A stretch of DNA of 64,000 bases from Amycolatopsis sp. cg9 (GTDB lineage Bacteria; Actinomycetota; Actinomycetes; Mycobacteriales; Pseudonocardiaceae): NCBI RefSeq assembly GCF_041346945.1, contig NZ_CP166850.1:248001-312000 (forward strand). The letters run 5' to 3'. Below are positions 1-8,070 of the stretch, in pieces. The translations under genes and the position numbers were made by a program. Numbering within the stretch: position 1 is the first letter of the stretch; every line of letters starts with the position of its first letter. Under the pieces are notes generated by a model. The model saw only the letters and a list, made by a program, of their open reading frames with translations. It was not told where the DNA came from and ran no database searches.

Positions 1-479
1 GGTGGCGCGGGATCCGCGGGCGGGGCCGGGGTGGCGCCCGGCGGGAGACCCGGGACCTCGCCGCGCACGAGGATGCCGCAGAGCGCGCTGAGCGAGCCGC
101 GCACCGTGGCCACCAGCGGGGCCAGCACCGGGGCGAGCACCGGCAGCTCGCCGAGGCGCGTGATCACCGCGTCCGCGATCCGGGTCCCCGGGATCTCGGC
201 CTGGCCGGCGGGGACGGTCCCCACCGGGATGGGCGCCGTGGTCGCCCAGATCGACCGGAACGTCCCCGTCAGCACGCCCAGCGGGTCCAGCCCGGAGAGC
301 GCGGACACCACGGGTTCGGCCACCGACGCGGGCGCCAGCGCCACCTGCGCGCCCGGCTCCCCGGTTACGGTGGCCCCGCAGCCGGCCACCGTCGCCGGGG
401 CCTCGGCCGCGAACGCGGGCGTCGCGGTCAGCAGGACGAGGGTCAGCGTGCCTGCGGCGAGAAACGGTGGGGTTCGCAC
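1..479 (-). CDS. Secreted hypothetical protein (partial, runs off the left edge)
   Basis: An open minus-strand frame starts with GTG at 479, six bases after a strong GGAGG site, and stays open to base 1, so the C-terminus is missing. The first 26 or so residues form a classical signal peptide (RTPPF, a Leu/Val/Thr-rich core, then TPAFA/AEAP as a likely cleavage site). The mature part has two Cys (in AGCGAT and SALCGI) and ends, as far as visible, in a Pro/Ala-rich stretch (PGLPPGATPAPPADP) that could be a wall-spanning linker. I do not recognise a family. Reading direction is supported by the ribosome binding site and the signal peptide; the open frames on the other strand here lack both. Confidence 0.7.
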   Translation of the reverse strand, partial: MRTPPFLAAGTLTLVLLTATPAFAAEAPATVAGCGATVTGEPGAQVALAPASVAEPVVSALSGLDPLGVLTGTFRSIWATTAPIPVGTVPAGQAEIPGTRIADAVITRLGELPVLAPVLAPLVATVRGSLSALCGILVRGEVPGLPPGATPAPPADPAP

Positions 480-938
480 GTGCCGCCTCCTCTGGCGCCG
501 GACTCTTGGCCCGGTCTCAGGTATTCGCGGTTCGGATGTGCCAGGGTAGGAAAACCCAGACGACGGCATCGTGGCAGGTTCACCACTTTGTTGACCAGCA
601 CGGCGAAAACGGGCGGGACGGTTCGTTGCGCCGGTGTTGCCGTTGCCCGACACAGCGCCCCTACCAGGGCTTATGTCGCTCGCGAGCGATCCGGGGCGGC
701 ACCGGCGGGCCGGCCGCGGCGGGCAAATACCGGACACCCCGGCGGCGACGGAAACGAGCACGCGCCCGGATCGGCGTCGTTCCCGTGTAACCCTTTCAAA
801 GCAAACGAGGCACTTCTGCGCGGCGATATCACCGGCCGCGATCCGGAAACCGGGAAAACTGTTTACGCCCGGGTAACACGCCGCGGCACAAGAAAACCGC
901 CGACCCGGATTCCGGATCGGCGGTTTCGGAGCAGCGGT
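480..938. other. Intergenic region without a convincing gene
   Basis: About 460 bases between two minus-strand genes. Open frames exist on the plus strand but have Arg/Pro-rich, composition-driven translations and no good ribosome binding site. The only clear element is the terminator hairpin at 894-926. The promoter of the secreted protein at 1-479 should lie between 480 and about 600, but no clear -35/-10 pair stands out. Confidence 0.5.
894..926 (-). terminator. Hairpin terminator after the HTH gene
   Basis: Perfect 10-bp arms (AAACCGCCGA / TCGGCGGTTT) around a 13-base loop. It sits directly downstream of the stop codon (939) of the minus-strand HTH gene. On the transcribed strand the stem is followed by a short T-containing stretch. 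Confidence 0.7.
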
Positions 939-1667
939 TCAGGCCGGCAGCCCGACGTCCCGGCCGGGTCCCGCCCCGTCGTCGAGCAGCGCCGCGTGGG
1001 AGGCGGGCCAGCGGTGCGGGACCAGCCGGACGTCCCGGCCGCACTGCATGCGCAGCCGGTGCCGGAACTCGGCGATGCCGGTGAACGGCGTGTCCCTGGC
1101 GAGGAAGTGCAGCGTGCCGCGGCCGCTGACGGCGACCAGCGCGTGCAGCCCACCGGTGCCCGCGGGCGCGCGCGGGTGGGTGCAGGTCACCAGCAACGTC
1201 CCCGGCGGGCAGCCGGCCGGCCGGGACGATTCGCCGTCGCGGCCCAGGAGTTCCCACCGCAGCAGGTACTTGTCGACCGTCGTCCCGGCGAGCACGACCC
1301 CGCAGTCACGCGCGATCAGCTCGGAAACGGCCTTGCGCGTCCACACCAGCCACGGCAACCCGGTCTCGTCGGGCGGCCCGGCCGCCAGGGTCTCGACCAC
1401 CCGGGCCTGCTGGTCCGCGGACAGCACCAGCCGCTCGCCGGTCCGGCGGCCGCGGGGCCGGGGCCGCAACGTCGATTCGCCGCCGGACTCGTAGGCCCGC
1501 ACCCAGGTCCCCACCGCCTTCCTGGACACGCCGAACATGCTCGCGACCCGCGTCTGCGACAGCCCCGATCCGACCGCGGCCACGGCCTGCCGCCGCAGCT
1601 GCTCCAACGCGTCCGTCGGCAGGCTCCGGGCACCACCGGCGCGCGGGCCCCGCTGCTCCTCCACCAT
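939..1667 (-). CDS. Transposase-like helix-turn-helix protein (IS630-type N-terminus, degenerate catalytic half)
   Basis: Residues about 20-70 form an HTH (LSQTRVASMFGVSRKAVGTW) and 90-150 a second winged-helix part with the IS630-like pattern GPPDETGLPWLVWTRKAVSEL...TVDKYLLRW. This is the DNA-binding half of IS630/Tc1-type transposases. The remaining 90 residues resemble the start of a DDE domain (LHALVAVSGRGTLHFLA) but no Asp/Asp/Glu triad is visible and the protein is shorter than a working transposase, so I read it as a domesticated or decayed transposase used as a DNA-binding protein. No terminal inverted repeats or target duplication were seen. ATG 1667 is chosen (GGGG upstream); GTG at 1688 in the same frame is the alternative. 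The YcnI-type gene lies just upstream on the same strand. Confidence 0.65.
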   Translation of the reverse strand: MVEEQRGPRAGGARSLPTDALEQLRRQAVAAVGSGLSQTRVASMFGVSRKAVGTWVRAYESGGESTLRPRPRGRRTGERLVLSADQQARVVETLAAGPPDETGLPWLVWTRKAVSELIARDCGVVLAGTTVDKYLLRWELLGRDGESSRPAGCPPGTLLVTCTHPRAPAGTGGLHALVAVSGRGTLHFLARDTPFTGIAEFRHRLRMQCGRDVRLVPHRWPASHAALLDDGAGPGRDVGLPA

Positions 1668-1694
1668 CGCCACACCCCATCCGGTCACGTCGGG

Positions 1695-2423
1695 CTACAG
1701 CTGGACCTTTTCCCGCTCGGGCACCTCGCCGGCGGCGTCGGACCGGCGGCCACCGGCTCGCCCGCGCAGCCACGCCGCGCCCCCGGCCACCAGCGCGACC
1801 GCGAGCGCGGCCCCGCCGAGCACCCGCGCGAGAACGTCCACATCGGACACTTTGGCCGCGGCCGCCGGAGCCACCGGGGCCACGGTGACGACGGGCGCCG
1901 GGTGCTCCGGCTCGGGCTGCCCCGGCTGCGCGGGATCGGCCCAGCGCACAACCTGTCCGTCCGAATAGGTCTGCAGCGCCTGGAACGCCAGCGGGCCCCC
2001 GGCGGGCACTTCCCCGATCCGCACGGGGAACTCCTGGAACGTGCCGGCGGGCACGGTCCCGCCGTCCCACACGATCGACGCCACCGGCTTCCCCGCCATC
2101 CCGTCCCCGCCCCCGGCGGCCGGCCGCTCGTGCACGCTGATCTTCCACCCGGGCAGGTTCGCCGGGGTCGCCGAGCCGATGCCCGGCCCGGCCGGGAACA
2201 GCACCTCCAGCCGCACGGTCGTCGCGTCGTCGCGTTCGTTGGGCACCCGGAAGGAAATCGTGGCCGGCTCGCCCGGGGCGACGGTGTCCGGAGTGGCCGC
2301 CACGTGGGCGTCCGCCACCGGCGGGCAGGCCAGCGTCACGGCGACCCCGGCGAGGGCGGCCACGACGAGGCGCCGCCCCCGGAACGGTTTCGCCCCCCGG
2401 ATTCGCGGCGAAGGTGCGCGCAT
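1695..2423 (-). CDS. YcnI-like (DUF1775) exported copper-associated protein
   Basis: 242 aa. An N-terminal signal peptide (RRLVVAALAGVAVTLACPPVADA) ends just before HVAATPDTVAPGEPATISFRVPNE. A mature N-terminal His followed by this beta-strand pattern is the hallmark of YcnI/DUF1775 proteins, in which that His binds Cu(II). Then comes the body with W-rich strands (NLPGWKISV, SIVWDGG, TFQEFPVRI), a Pro/Glu-rich linker (about 175-200), one C-terminal membrane helix (VLARVLGGAALAVALVAGGAAWL) and a short basic tail. Family knowledge places it outside the membrane, in copper handling. The partners CopC/CopD are not adjacent; the downstream neighbour is a HTH gene. Two TCACCTAT-type sites lie upstream. 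Confidence 0.85.
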   Translation of the reverse strand: MRAPSPRIRGAKPFRGRRLVVAALAGVAVTLACPPVADAHVAATPDTVAPGEPATISFRVPNERDDATTVRLEVLFPAGPGIGSATPANLPGWKISVHERPAAGGGDGMAGKPVASIVWDGGTVPAGTFQEFPVRIGEVPAGGPLAFQALQTYSDGQVVRWADPAQPGQPEPEHPAPVVTVAPVAPAAAAKVSDVDVLARVLGGAALAVALVAGGAAWLRGRAGGRRSDAAGEVPEREKVQL

Positions 2424-2903
2424 GGTTTTCCCTTCGTGGGTTCACCTATCGCGACCGGACCATTCCCGGTACGGCCGGATGGCGGAACGGAGATCATGGT
2501 CCGGCCAATGGTGCGGGACCACATGACGGACGGATGACGCTGCCGTTGACAGCTCTTTACCGGAAGCTCCCCGCCGCCGGCCGGGCTCGGTGATCCGCCC
2601 TGCGTCGCGGGCGAAACCGTGAGGCGCCCCGAAATAGGTGACACGCCTGCCGCGCGAGCGGGCGTCCCGTGACGCTCGTCCGCCCACCTCAGGCTAGCAG
2701 GACCGGCACCGTCGTCACCCGATCGCGTGAATCACCTATTTGCCTGGAGCGCTTCGCCTTGACTTCGGCGGCTCGCCGGTGTCGGCGACGGGCCGCGTCC
2801 GCGCAGGCAAGCTCAAAGATGCGGGGCGCGGAACGGGGCCGCGACAATTCGACCGGCAACTGGCTTCGCACGTCCGTCGGCTTCGATTGGGGATTTCGCG
2901 ACC
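2424..2903. promoter_or_regulatory. Divergent control region with three TCACCTAT sites
   Basis: A 480-base gene-free stretch between the divergent YcnI gene and the first gene of the biosynthetic cluster. The 10-mer AAATAGGTGA at 2632-2641 recurs as its exact reverse complement TCACCTATTT at 2732-2741, 90 bases apart. The 8-base core TCACCTAT occurs a third time at 2442-2449, just upstream of the YcnI start. Such a set looks like operator sites for one regulator, possibly with looping between the distal pair. No regulator gene of the cluster is visible in the window, so the binding protein is unknown. Confidence 0.45.
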
Positions 2904-4493
2904 GTGAGCAACTCCAAGCTGGATGACGAGTCGTACGACGCGGTGGTCGTCGGAGCCGGCCACAACGGCCTGGTGTGCGCGGCCTACCTCGCGCAGGCGG
3001 GCCACCGGGTCGCGATCGTCGAGCGCCGGGACACCGTCGGCGGCGCCTGCGTCACCGAAGAACTGTTCCCCGGCTACCGGTTCTCCACGGCCAGCCTGGC
3101 GACCGCGTTGTTCCGCCAAGAAATCGTCGACGACCTCAGCCTGGCCAAGCACGGCCTGGAGATCATTCCCCGCGACCTGGCGGTGACGGCGCTGTTCCCG
3201 GACGGGCGCACGCTCGCGCTGGGCTCCGACGACGACCTCAACGCCGCCCAGATCGCGCGGTTCTCGACGCGCGACGCGCAGGCCTACGTCGAGTACGGGC
3301 AGACGATGCAGCGGCTCGGGAAGTTCGTCGAGCCGTTCCTGACCGGGGCGTCCCGCACCCCGCTGTTCGACGACGTTCCCGCGCTGAAGGCCGCGCTCGC
3401 CGCGGCGGCCGAGCTGCCCGACCAGGACCTCCGCCGGCTCACGCTCGCCTTGTTCGGCAGCGCGCGGGACCTGCTCGACGACTTCTTCGAGTCCGACGAG
3501 CTCAAGGTCACGCTGAGCACCGACGGGACGGTCGGCTACGACGGGGGCCCGTCCGACCCCGGCACCGCGTACCTCCTGCTCTACCACCAGCTCGGCTCGA
3601 CCGACTCCGGCCGGCCGTCGTGGGGGCAGGTCAAGGGCGGCATGGGCAGCATCACGCAGGCGCTGGCCGCCGCCTGCCGGGAGTACGGCGGCGACGTCAT
3701 CACCGGGCAGCCGGTGACGCGGATCCAAGTCGGCCGCGAGGGCGCGCAGGCCGTCGAGCTGGGCGACGGCCGGGTGCTCCGCGCGCGGGCGATCGTCTCG
3801 GCGGCCGACCCGCGGACGACCTTCCTGCGGCTCCTGGACGCCGACGCCGTGCCCGCCGCCTACCGGCACGTCGTCGCCGGGCGCGACTACGAGGGCGTCG
3901 CCGCGAAGATCCACCTGGCGCTGGACCACCTGCCGTCGGTGCGCGGCCTCGCCGACCCGGACTACCGCGGGACGATGCTGATCGCGCCGACCATGGACCA
4001 CCTGGACCGGATCCACGCCGAAGCCAAACGGGGCCGCCCGCCGCTCGAACCGCACGTGGAGTGCACGTTCCCGAGTGTGCTCGACCCCGGCCTCGCGCCC
4101 CCCGGCAAGTACGTGATGAGCATGTTCGTGCAGTACGTGCCCTACACGCTGAGCGGCACCACCTGGGACGAGATCCGCGACTCCTTCGCCGACCGCACGC
4201 TCGGGTTCGTGGAGGGCTACCTGCCGGGGCTCGGCGCCGCCGTCATCGACCGCAAGGTGTTCAGCCCCTACGACCTCGAACGCGAACTCGGCCTGCCCGG
4301 CGGAAACCTCTACCACGGCGCGATGTCGCCCCTGGACGTGTTCGCGGGCCGGCCGGTCGCCGGGTTCCCCGACTACCACACGCCCGTGCCCGGTCTCTTC
4401 CTCTGCGGCTCGGGCACGCGCCCCGGCGGCGGGGTGTTCGGCGTGCCGGGGAAGAACGCGAGCGACGTGGTGCGGCGCCGGCTGGAAACCTGA
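2904..4493 (+). CDS. FAD-dependent desaturase/isomerase-like oxidoreductase (phytoene dehydrogenase/PYROXD2 family)
   Basis: 529 aa from a GTG start. N-terminal FAD-binding fold YDAVVVGAGHNGLVCAAYLAQAGHRVAIVERRDTVGGAC at about residues 10-50, and a C-terminal FAD-contact segment PGLFLCGSGTRPGGGVFGVPGKNA at about 495-520; both are typical of the CrtI/PYROXD2 family. Length fits. In this family flavoenzymes desaturate or isomerise polyene chains, so a role on an unsaturated acyl product of the type II PKS in the same cluster is reasonable, but the substrate is not readable from sequence. It is followed after 3 bases by the atypical SDR, so the two are co-translated. It appears to be the first gene of the plus-strand run 2904-7933. 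Confidence 0.8.
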   Translation: MSNSKLDDESYDAVVVGAGHNGLVCAAYLAQAGHRVAIVERRDTVGGACVTEELFPGYRFSTASLATALFRQEIVDDLSLAKHGLEIIPRDLAVTALFPDGRTLALGSDDDLNAAQIARFSTRDAQAYVEYGQTMQRLGKFVEPFLTGASRTPLFDDVPALKAALAAAAELPDQDLRRLTLALFGSARDLLDDFFESDELKVTLSTDGTVGYDGGPSDPGTAYLLLYHQLGSTDSGRPSWGQVKGGMGSITQALAAACREYGGDVITGQPVTRIQVGREGAQAVELGDGRVLRARAIVSAADPRTTFLRLLDADAVPAAYRHVVAGRDYEGVAAKIHLALDHLPSVRGLADPDYRGTMLIAPTMDHLDRIHAEAKRGRPPLEPHVECTFPSVLDPGLAPPGKYVMSMFVQYVPYTLSGTTWDEIRDSFADRTLGFVEGYLPGLGAAVIDRKVFSPYDLERELGLPGGNLYHGAMSPLDVFAGRPVAGFPDYHTPVPGLFLCGSGTRPGGGVFGVPGKNASDVVRRRLET

Positions 4494-4496
4494 GCC

Positions 4497-5219
4497 GTGG
4501 ATCTCCGTGGTGGTTCGTACGTCGTCGCCGGCGGGGCCGGAGTCGTCGGGGAAGCCGTGACGCGGGAGCTGCTGCGGCTCGGCGCCACGGTGACCGTGCC
4601 GTCCCGGACACCGGACCGCCTGGCGCAGTTGCGTTCCGCGCTGCCCGAGGCCGATCGCGACCGGCTGCGCACCGTGCCCGGTGACGTCGGCGACCCGGCC
4701 GGCGTCCTCGAGGTGCGTGACCGGGTCGTCGACGGCGCCGGCCGGGTGGACGGGGTCGTCGCGTCGCTCGGCGGCTGGTGGGAAGGGCCACCGCTCACCG
4801 AGGTCGCGTTCCCCGTCTGGCAGCGGCTCATCGACGACAACCTGACCGCGCACTTCCTGGTGGCGCAAGCGTTTCTGCCCGTGCTGCGCGGGACCTACGT
4901 CGCCCTCAACGGGATCGCCGCGTTCCGGCCGGTTCCGTTGTCCGGCCCCATCTCGGTCGCCGACGCCGCGCTGACCATGCTGCTGCGGACGTTCGCCGCG
5001 GAACTCGCCGACGCCCCCGTGCGCCTCCACGAAGTGGCGATCCTGACCCCGGTCGTGACCCGCCACTGGCCGCCGGAGGAGCCCGCCAAACCGCACTGGC
5101 TGACCGGCGAGCAGGTCGCCGCACACGTCGCCGGGGTGCTGCACCCCGAATTCCCGGCCGACGCACCCCTGCAACTGCGCTTTCCCGCCGATTGCGACAT
5201 CGAGACCGCGGACATTTAG
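4497..5219 (+). CDS. SDR-fold protein lacking the catalytic Tyr/Lys
   Basis: 240 aa, GTG start 3 bases after the previous stop. A Rossmann nucleotide-binding motif is present (SYVVAGGAGVVGEAVTREL, with GGAGVVGE in place of TGxxxGIG) and the fold can be followed to VAILTPVVTR. Where active SDRs carry YxxxK the sequence reads SGPISVADAALTMLLR: by my alignment the Tyr is Ile and the Lys is Asp. This suggests a non-reducing partner, a cofactor-sensing protein, or an enzyme with a different mechanism. It is coupled to the upstream flavoprotein, so it may act with it. Function unknown. Confidence 0.75.
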   Translation: MDLRGGSYVVAGGAGVVGEAVTRELLRLGATVTVPSRTPDRLAQLRSALPEADRDRLRTVPGDVGDPAGVLEVRDRVVDGAGRVDGVVASLGGWWEGPPLTEVAFPVWQRLIDDNLTAHFLVAQAFLPVLRGTYVALNGIAAFRPVPLSGPISVADAALTMLLRTFAAELADAPVRLHEVAILTPVVTRHWPPEEPAKPHWLTGEQVAAHVAGVLHPEFPADAPLQLRFPADCDIETADI

Positions 5220-5309
5220 GCAACGCATTCCCGGAGATGCACCGGTAAAGACCGCCGGGCGAAAATGTATCGGAATGCGATTTCCCGGGCTGGAAGGTGT
5301 TGGGTGCCC

Positions 5310-6380
5310 ATGAGTGACCCCGTCGTATCGCGCTGGGTGGATTCGGCCGACGCGGTACCCGCCGAACTCTTCGACGGACCGTACTTCTCGATGACGGTCG
5401 GCTGGGCGCGCGCGTGGGAAAAGGTGCGCACCGAACAGGTGCGGGCCTTCCGGCACCTGACGCTCGAAGGCGGGCCCGCCGCCGAACTGGTGCCCTATTA
5501 CCTCGTGGACCACTCGCCGACGTGGCGGGGTTACGAAGACGAAGCGGAAATCCCGCCGGTCTGGACCGGCCCGGTGGTCTATTCGTCCACGCTCTACGGC
5601 GAACACGGCGGCGCCGGCGGCAGCTCGCCCGAGTACATCGCCCGCGCGATCGACCTCGGGCTGGAGCAGACCCGGGCCTGGGGCGCCGAGGCACTGGTCT
5701 TCGGCAACCTCACGCCGGACGCCGTCGACGCGTGGGGCGCGGTGCGGCCGTTCGACGCCGCGGTGCTGCTGGACAAGAAGTACGAGTCCCCGCTGGGGGA
5801 CGAAGGGGCGGGCTTCCTCGGCGGGATGCGCGGCAAGGTGCGCCGCGAGCTGCTCCGGCAGTGGCGCCGGGGCGTGGAGAGCGGCCTCCGGCTGCGCGCG
5901 CTGACCGGCGACGAGATGCTCCCCCACCTCGAGGACTTCACCGAGCTCGCGGTCGACACCTCGGTGGCGCACGGCGACGAGCTCTACGGGCCGGACATCT
6001 TCCACAGCCTGACGTCGGTCCCGGGCGCCGTGCTGCTCGTCGCCGAGCACGAGGGCCGGATGGCCGGGGCGTTCTACTGCTTCCTGTACCGCGGCCGGCT
6101 CGCGCTGACCATGGCCGGCCTCGACTACGACAAGCTCGGCGAGCTGAACACCTACGCGTTCCTCATGTACGAATCGGTCCGCTACGCGCTGGCGAACGGC
6201 GCCGCGGTCCTCGACCCCGGGCGCTGCAACTTCGAGTACAAGCAGCGCCACGGCTTCCGCGGGACCGAGCTGCGGGCGGTGGTCTACCTGCCCGAGCCGC
6301 GGCCGGACCTGGTGGCGGCCCTCGAACGGATGGACGGGCTCATGCACGAGTACATCGCGGGGAAGGTGGCGGCGGCATGA
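5310..6380 (+). CDS. FemAB/DUF482-type GNAT-fold acyltransferase, candidate acyl-peptide ligase
   Basis: 356 aa. The pattern FDGPYFSMTVGWARAWEKV near the N-terminus, an internal GNAT core with VLLVAEHEGRMAGAFYCFLYRGRLALTMAGLDYDKLGELNTYAFLMYESVRYALANG, and a C-terminal DPGRCNFEYKQRHGF block match the so-called peptidogalycan-biosynthesis/DUF482 proteins. A protein of this group in goadvionin biosynthesis (GdvG) joins a polyketide acyl-ACP to the N-terminus of a RiPP; that precedent and the company here (type II PKS plus YcaO/TfuA and precursor peptides) make acyl transfer to the peptide the leading hypothesis. Start at ATG 5310; an upstream in-frame ATG at 5265 gives a less family-like leader. 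The next gene overlaps the stop (ATGA). Confidence 0.75.
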   Translation: MSDPVVSRWVDSADAVPAELFDGPYFSMTVGWARAWEKVRTEQVRAFRHLTLEGGPAAELVPYYLVDHSPTWRGYEDEAEIPPVWTGPVVYSSTLYGEHGGAGGSSPEYIARAIDLGLEQTRAWGAEALVFGNLTPDAVDAWGAVRPFDAAVLLDKKYESPLGDEGAGFLGGMRGKVRRELLRQWRRGVESGLRLRALTGDEMLPHLEDFTELAVDTSVAHGDELYGPDIFHSLTSVPGAVLLVAEHEGRMAGAFYCFLYRGRLALTMAGLDYDKLGELNTYAFLMYESVRYALANGAAVLDPGRCNFEYKQRHGFRGTELRAVVYLPEPRPDLVAALERMDGLMHEYIAGKVAAA

Positions 6381-7585
6381 CCGGCCCGGACCGCAGGTGG
6401 GGGTACACAGCGCACCTCGCGGTCCTCCTCACCACCCTGATCGGCATCAACATCGGCTACATGGCCGTGCTCCCGTTCCTGCCGCAGCTTTCGGCGCGGC
6501 TGGGGCTCGATTCGACCGGGCTCGCGGTGTTCGTCGCCGGGTTCGCCGTCGCGAAGATCGTCGCCCAGCCGCTCGGCGGCTGGCTCGCGGACGCGTGGGG
6601 CCTGCGGTCGGCCGGCACGCTCGGGCTGGCGCTGGCCGTGGTCGGCATCGCGCTGGTCGTGCAGGCGGAGACGGCGTTCCCGGCGATCCTCGGCCGGCTG
6701 CTCTGGGGCGCCGCCGACGGGATCATCAGCCCCGCGCTGTACGGCGCGGTGACGGTGATTTCGGCGGCGTACGGCCGTGATCCGGCGCGCGGCTACGCGA
6801 AGCTGGGCACCGCCGCGCTCCTCAGCTTCGCGGCGGGGCCGTTCGTCGTCGGCCTGGTCCACCCGTTCGCCGACTACCCCGCGGTGCTGGCCGCCGCCGC
6901 CGGCTTGACGCTGGTGAACGCGGTGGTCGCCTGGCGGGTCCTCCCCCGCCGGGCGGGCGAAGACCCCGCCGCACCGGACACCCCGGCGGCCCCGTCGATC
7001 GGGTTGCGGCGGATCCTGCCCGCCGTCGCCCTCTTCGGCCTGATCGACCTGGTCGCGAACGTGCTCTGGGCGGCGATGGAACCCCTCGTCCCGCTCAGCC
7101 TGGAACAGGCCGGCGTGGACACCACCGGCCGCTCGGCCTGGGTGCTGACGGCGGGCATGGTGGCGTTCGCCGTCGCCAACCCCTTGCTCGCCCGGCTGCC
7201 CGAGCGGTGGCGGCGGCCGGGCCTGGTCGGCCTGGGTTTCGCCGCGCTGGCTGTGTCCTGCTTCCTGCTGGCCGCGGTGGACGTGCTCCCGGTCGGGCTG
7301 TTCGCGATCACGGTGTTCATGGCCGCGCAGTCCTACATCTACCTGGTCGCGCGGGAAGGCATCCGCCAGTACTGCGGCGGCACCGGCACGGCGTGGGGCA
7401 TCTTCGGGATGTTCACCGACGCGGGTTTCGTGGTGGGACCGGTCCTCGCCTTCTTCCTCTTCGACCTCACCGGCGGTGCGGTGTTCCCGATCCTCGGCGT
7501 GGCCGCGGTGCTCGCCGCGGCGACCGCGTCCACCGCGATCCGCGCGTGGCGGCCGCGGGTATTGAGCGAACAGCACAGCGAATGA
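6377..7585 (+). CDS. MFS transporter
   Basis: 402 aa with about 12 hydrophobic segments and an MFS motif-A-like loop (VAQPLGGWLADAWGLRSAG) after helix 2. Start ATG overlaps the stop of the DUF482 gene (ATGA), so the two are translationally coupled. Its sequence is clearly different from the two paired MFS genes at 12432 and 15492. Likely role: export of the product or an intermediate, or self-resistance; direction and substrate cannot be read. GIRQYCGGTGTAWGIFGMFTDAGFVVG near the C-terminus is typical of drug-efflux-like MFS proteins. Confidence 0.8.
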   Translation: MTGPDRRWGYTAHLAVLLTTLIGINIGYMAVLPFLPQLSARLGLDSTGLAVFVAGFAVAKIVAQPLGGWLADAWGLRSAGTLGLALAVVGIALVVQAETAFPAILGRLLWGAADGIISPALYGAVTVISAAYGRDPARGYAKLGTAALLSFAAGPFVVGLVHPFADYPAVLAAAAGLTLVNAVVAWRVLPRRAGEDPAAPDTPAAPSIGLRRILPAVALFGLIDLVANVLWAAMEPLVPLSLEQAGVDTTGRSAWVLTAGMVAFAVANPLLARLPERWRRPGLVGLGFAALAVSCFLLAAVDVLPVGLFAITVFMAAQSYIYLVAREGIRQYCGGTGTAWGIFGMFTDAGFVVGPVLAFFLFDLTGGAVFPILGVAAVLAAATASTAIRAWRPRVLSEQHSE

Positions 7586-7600
7586 ACAGGAGTGAGTGGA

Positions 7601-7933
7601 ATGGTCACCGTTATCGAGACGTGGTTCCTCAAGGAGGAGTTCGCGGACAAGGCGCTGCAGCTGATGCAGGAAATGGACGACATCGTGGGCCCCAACGCAC
7701 ACGGTGACGCGGGCTGGTGCGGGCACGCGCAGTTCTTCCAGCGCGACGAGAAGCCCGCCGAAGTGATCATGATGTACCCGTGGCGCAGCACCGAGCTGCA
7801 CCGGAGCCTGCGCGAGAACGAAGAGCCGCTGCTGCTCGATTTCGTCAGCACGTACTGCGCCCGGGAGCGGACCGTCGAGTACGTCACCGAACTCGAGGTG
7901 GAGGTCGAACACGACGACCACCACCACCACTGA
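7601..7933 (+). CDS. ABM-like small ferredoxin-fold protein with Asp/His-rich tail
   Basis: 110 aa. ATG 7601 is eight bases after AGGAG; a GTG nine bases earlier overlaps that site and is less likely. The pattern VTVIETWFLKEEFADKALQLMQEMDDIV...GHAQFFQRDEKPAEVIMMYPWRSTELHRSLRENEEP resembles antibiotic-biosynthesis monooxygenase (ABM) and related dimeric alpha+beta-barrel proteins, known as cofactor-free oxygenases or as structural or regulatory small proteins. The tail VEVEHDDHHHH is notable: a natural metal-binding-like end, echoed by DHDDHHDGG in another cluster protein (17994-18569). It closes the plus-strand operon and is followed by a strong terminator. Confidence 0.6.
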   Translation: MVTVIETWFLKEEFADKALQLMQEMDDIVGPNAHGDAGWCGHAQFFQRDEKPAEVIMMYPWRSTELHRSLRENEEPLLLDFVSTYCARERTVEYVTELEVEVEHDDHHHH

Positions 7934-7947
7934 AAGCCACCTCCGGG

Positions 7948-7984
7948 AACCCCCTTCCGCCGCGGTTGCGGCGAAGGGGGTTTT
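7948..7984. terminator. Strong bidirectional hairpin terminator
   Basis: AACCCCCTT and AAGGGGGTT arms, extended inward by CGCCGC/GCGGCG around a GGTT loop with one unpaired C, then TTTT. It lies between the convergent ABM-like gene (ends 7933) and the TfuA gene (ends 8071). Confidence 0.85.
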
Positions 7985-8070
7985 CCGTTGTGGACGGTCG
8001 CGGGCTCGGGCGGCGGGGGCCGGTGCCGCGGGGGCCAGTGTGGCGATGGTGAGTGTGCCGGAGCCTGGGC

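Noticed and set aside
939..1667. Active IS630-type insertion sequence
   Set aside because: The DDE catalytic residues are not visible, the protein is short, and no terminal inverted repeats or target-site duplication flank it.
480..2537. Long plus-strand open frame covering the HTH and YcnI genes
   Set aside because: Its translation is Arg/Pro/Gly-rich with no domain; it mirrors the third-position GC of the minus-strand genes, which have clear families, signal peptide and ribosome sites.
2736..6347. Minus-strand open frame of about 1200 codons
   Set aside because: It is the antisense shadow of three well-supported plus-strand genes; the translation is His/Arg/Val/Gly-biased without any motif.
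7900..7933. HDDHHHH tail as a cloning His-tag artefact
   Set aside because: Only four consecutive His after Asp-Asp, in natural flanking sequence with a native terminator; an engineered tag is unlikely.
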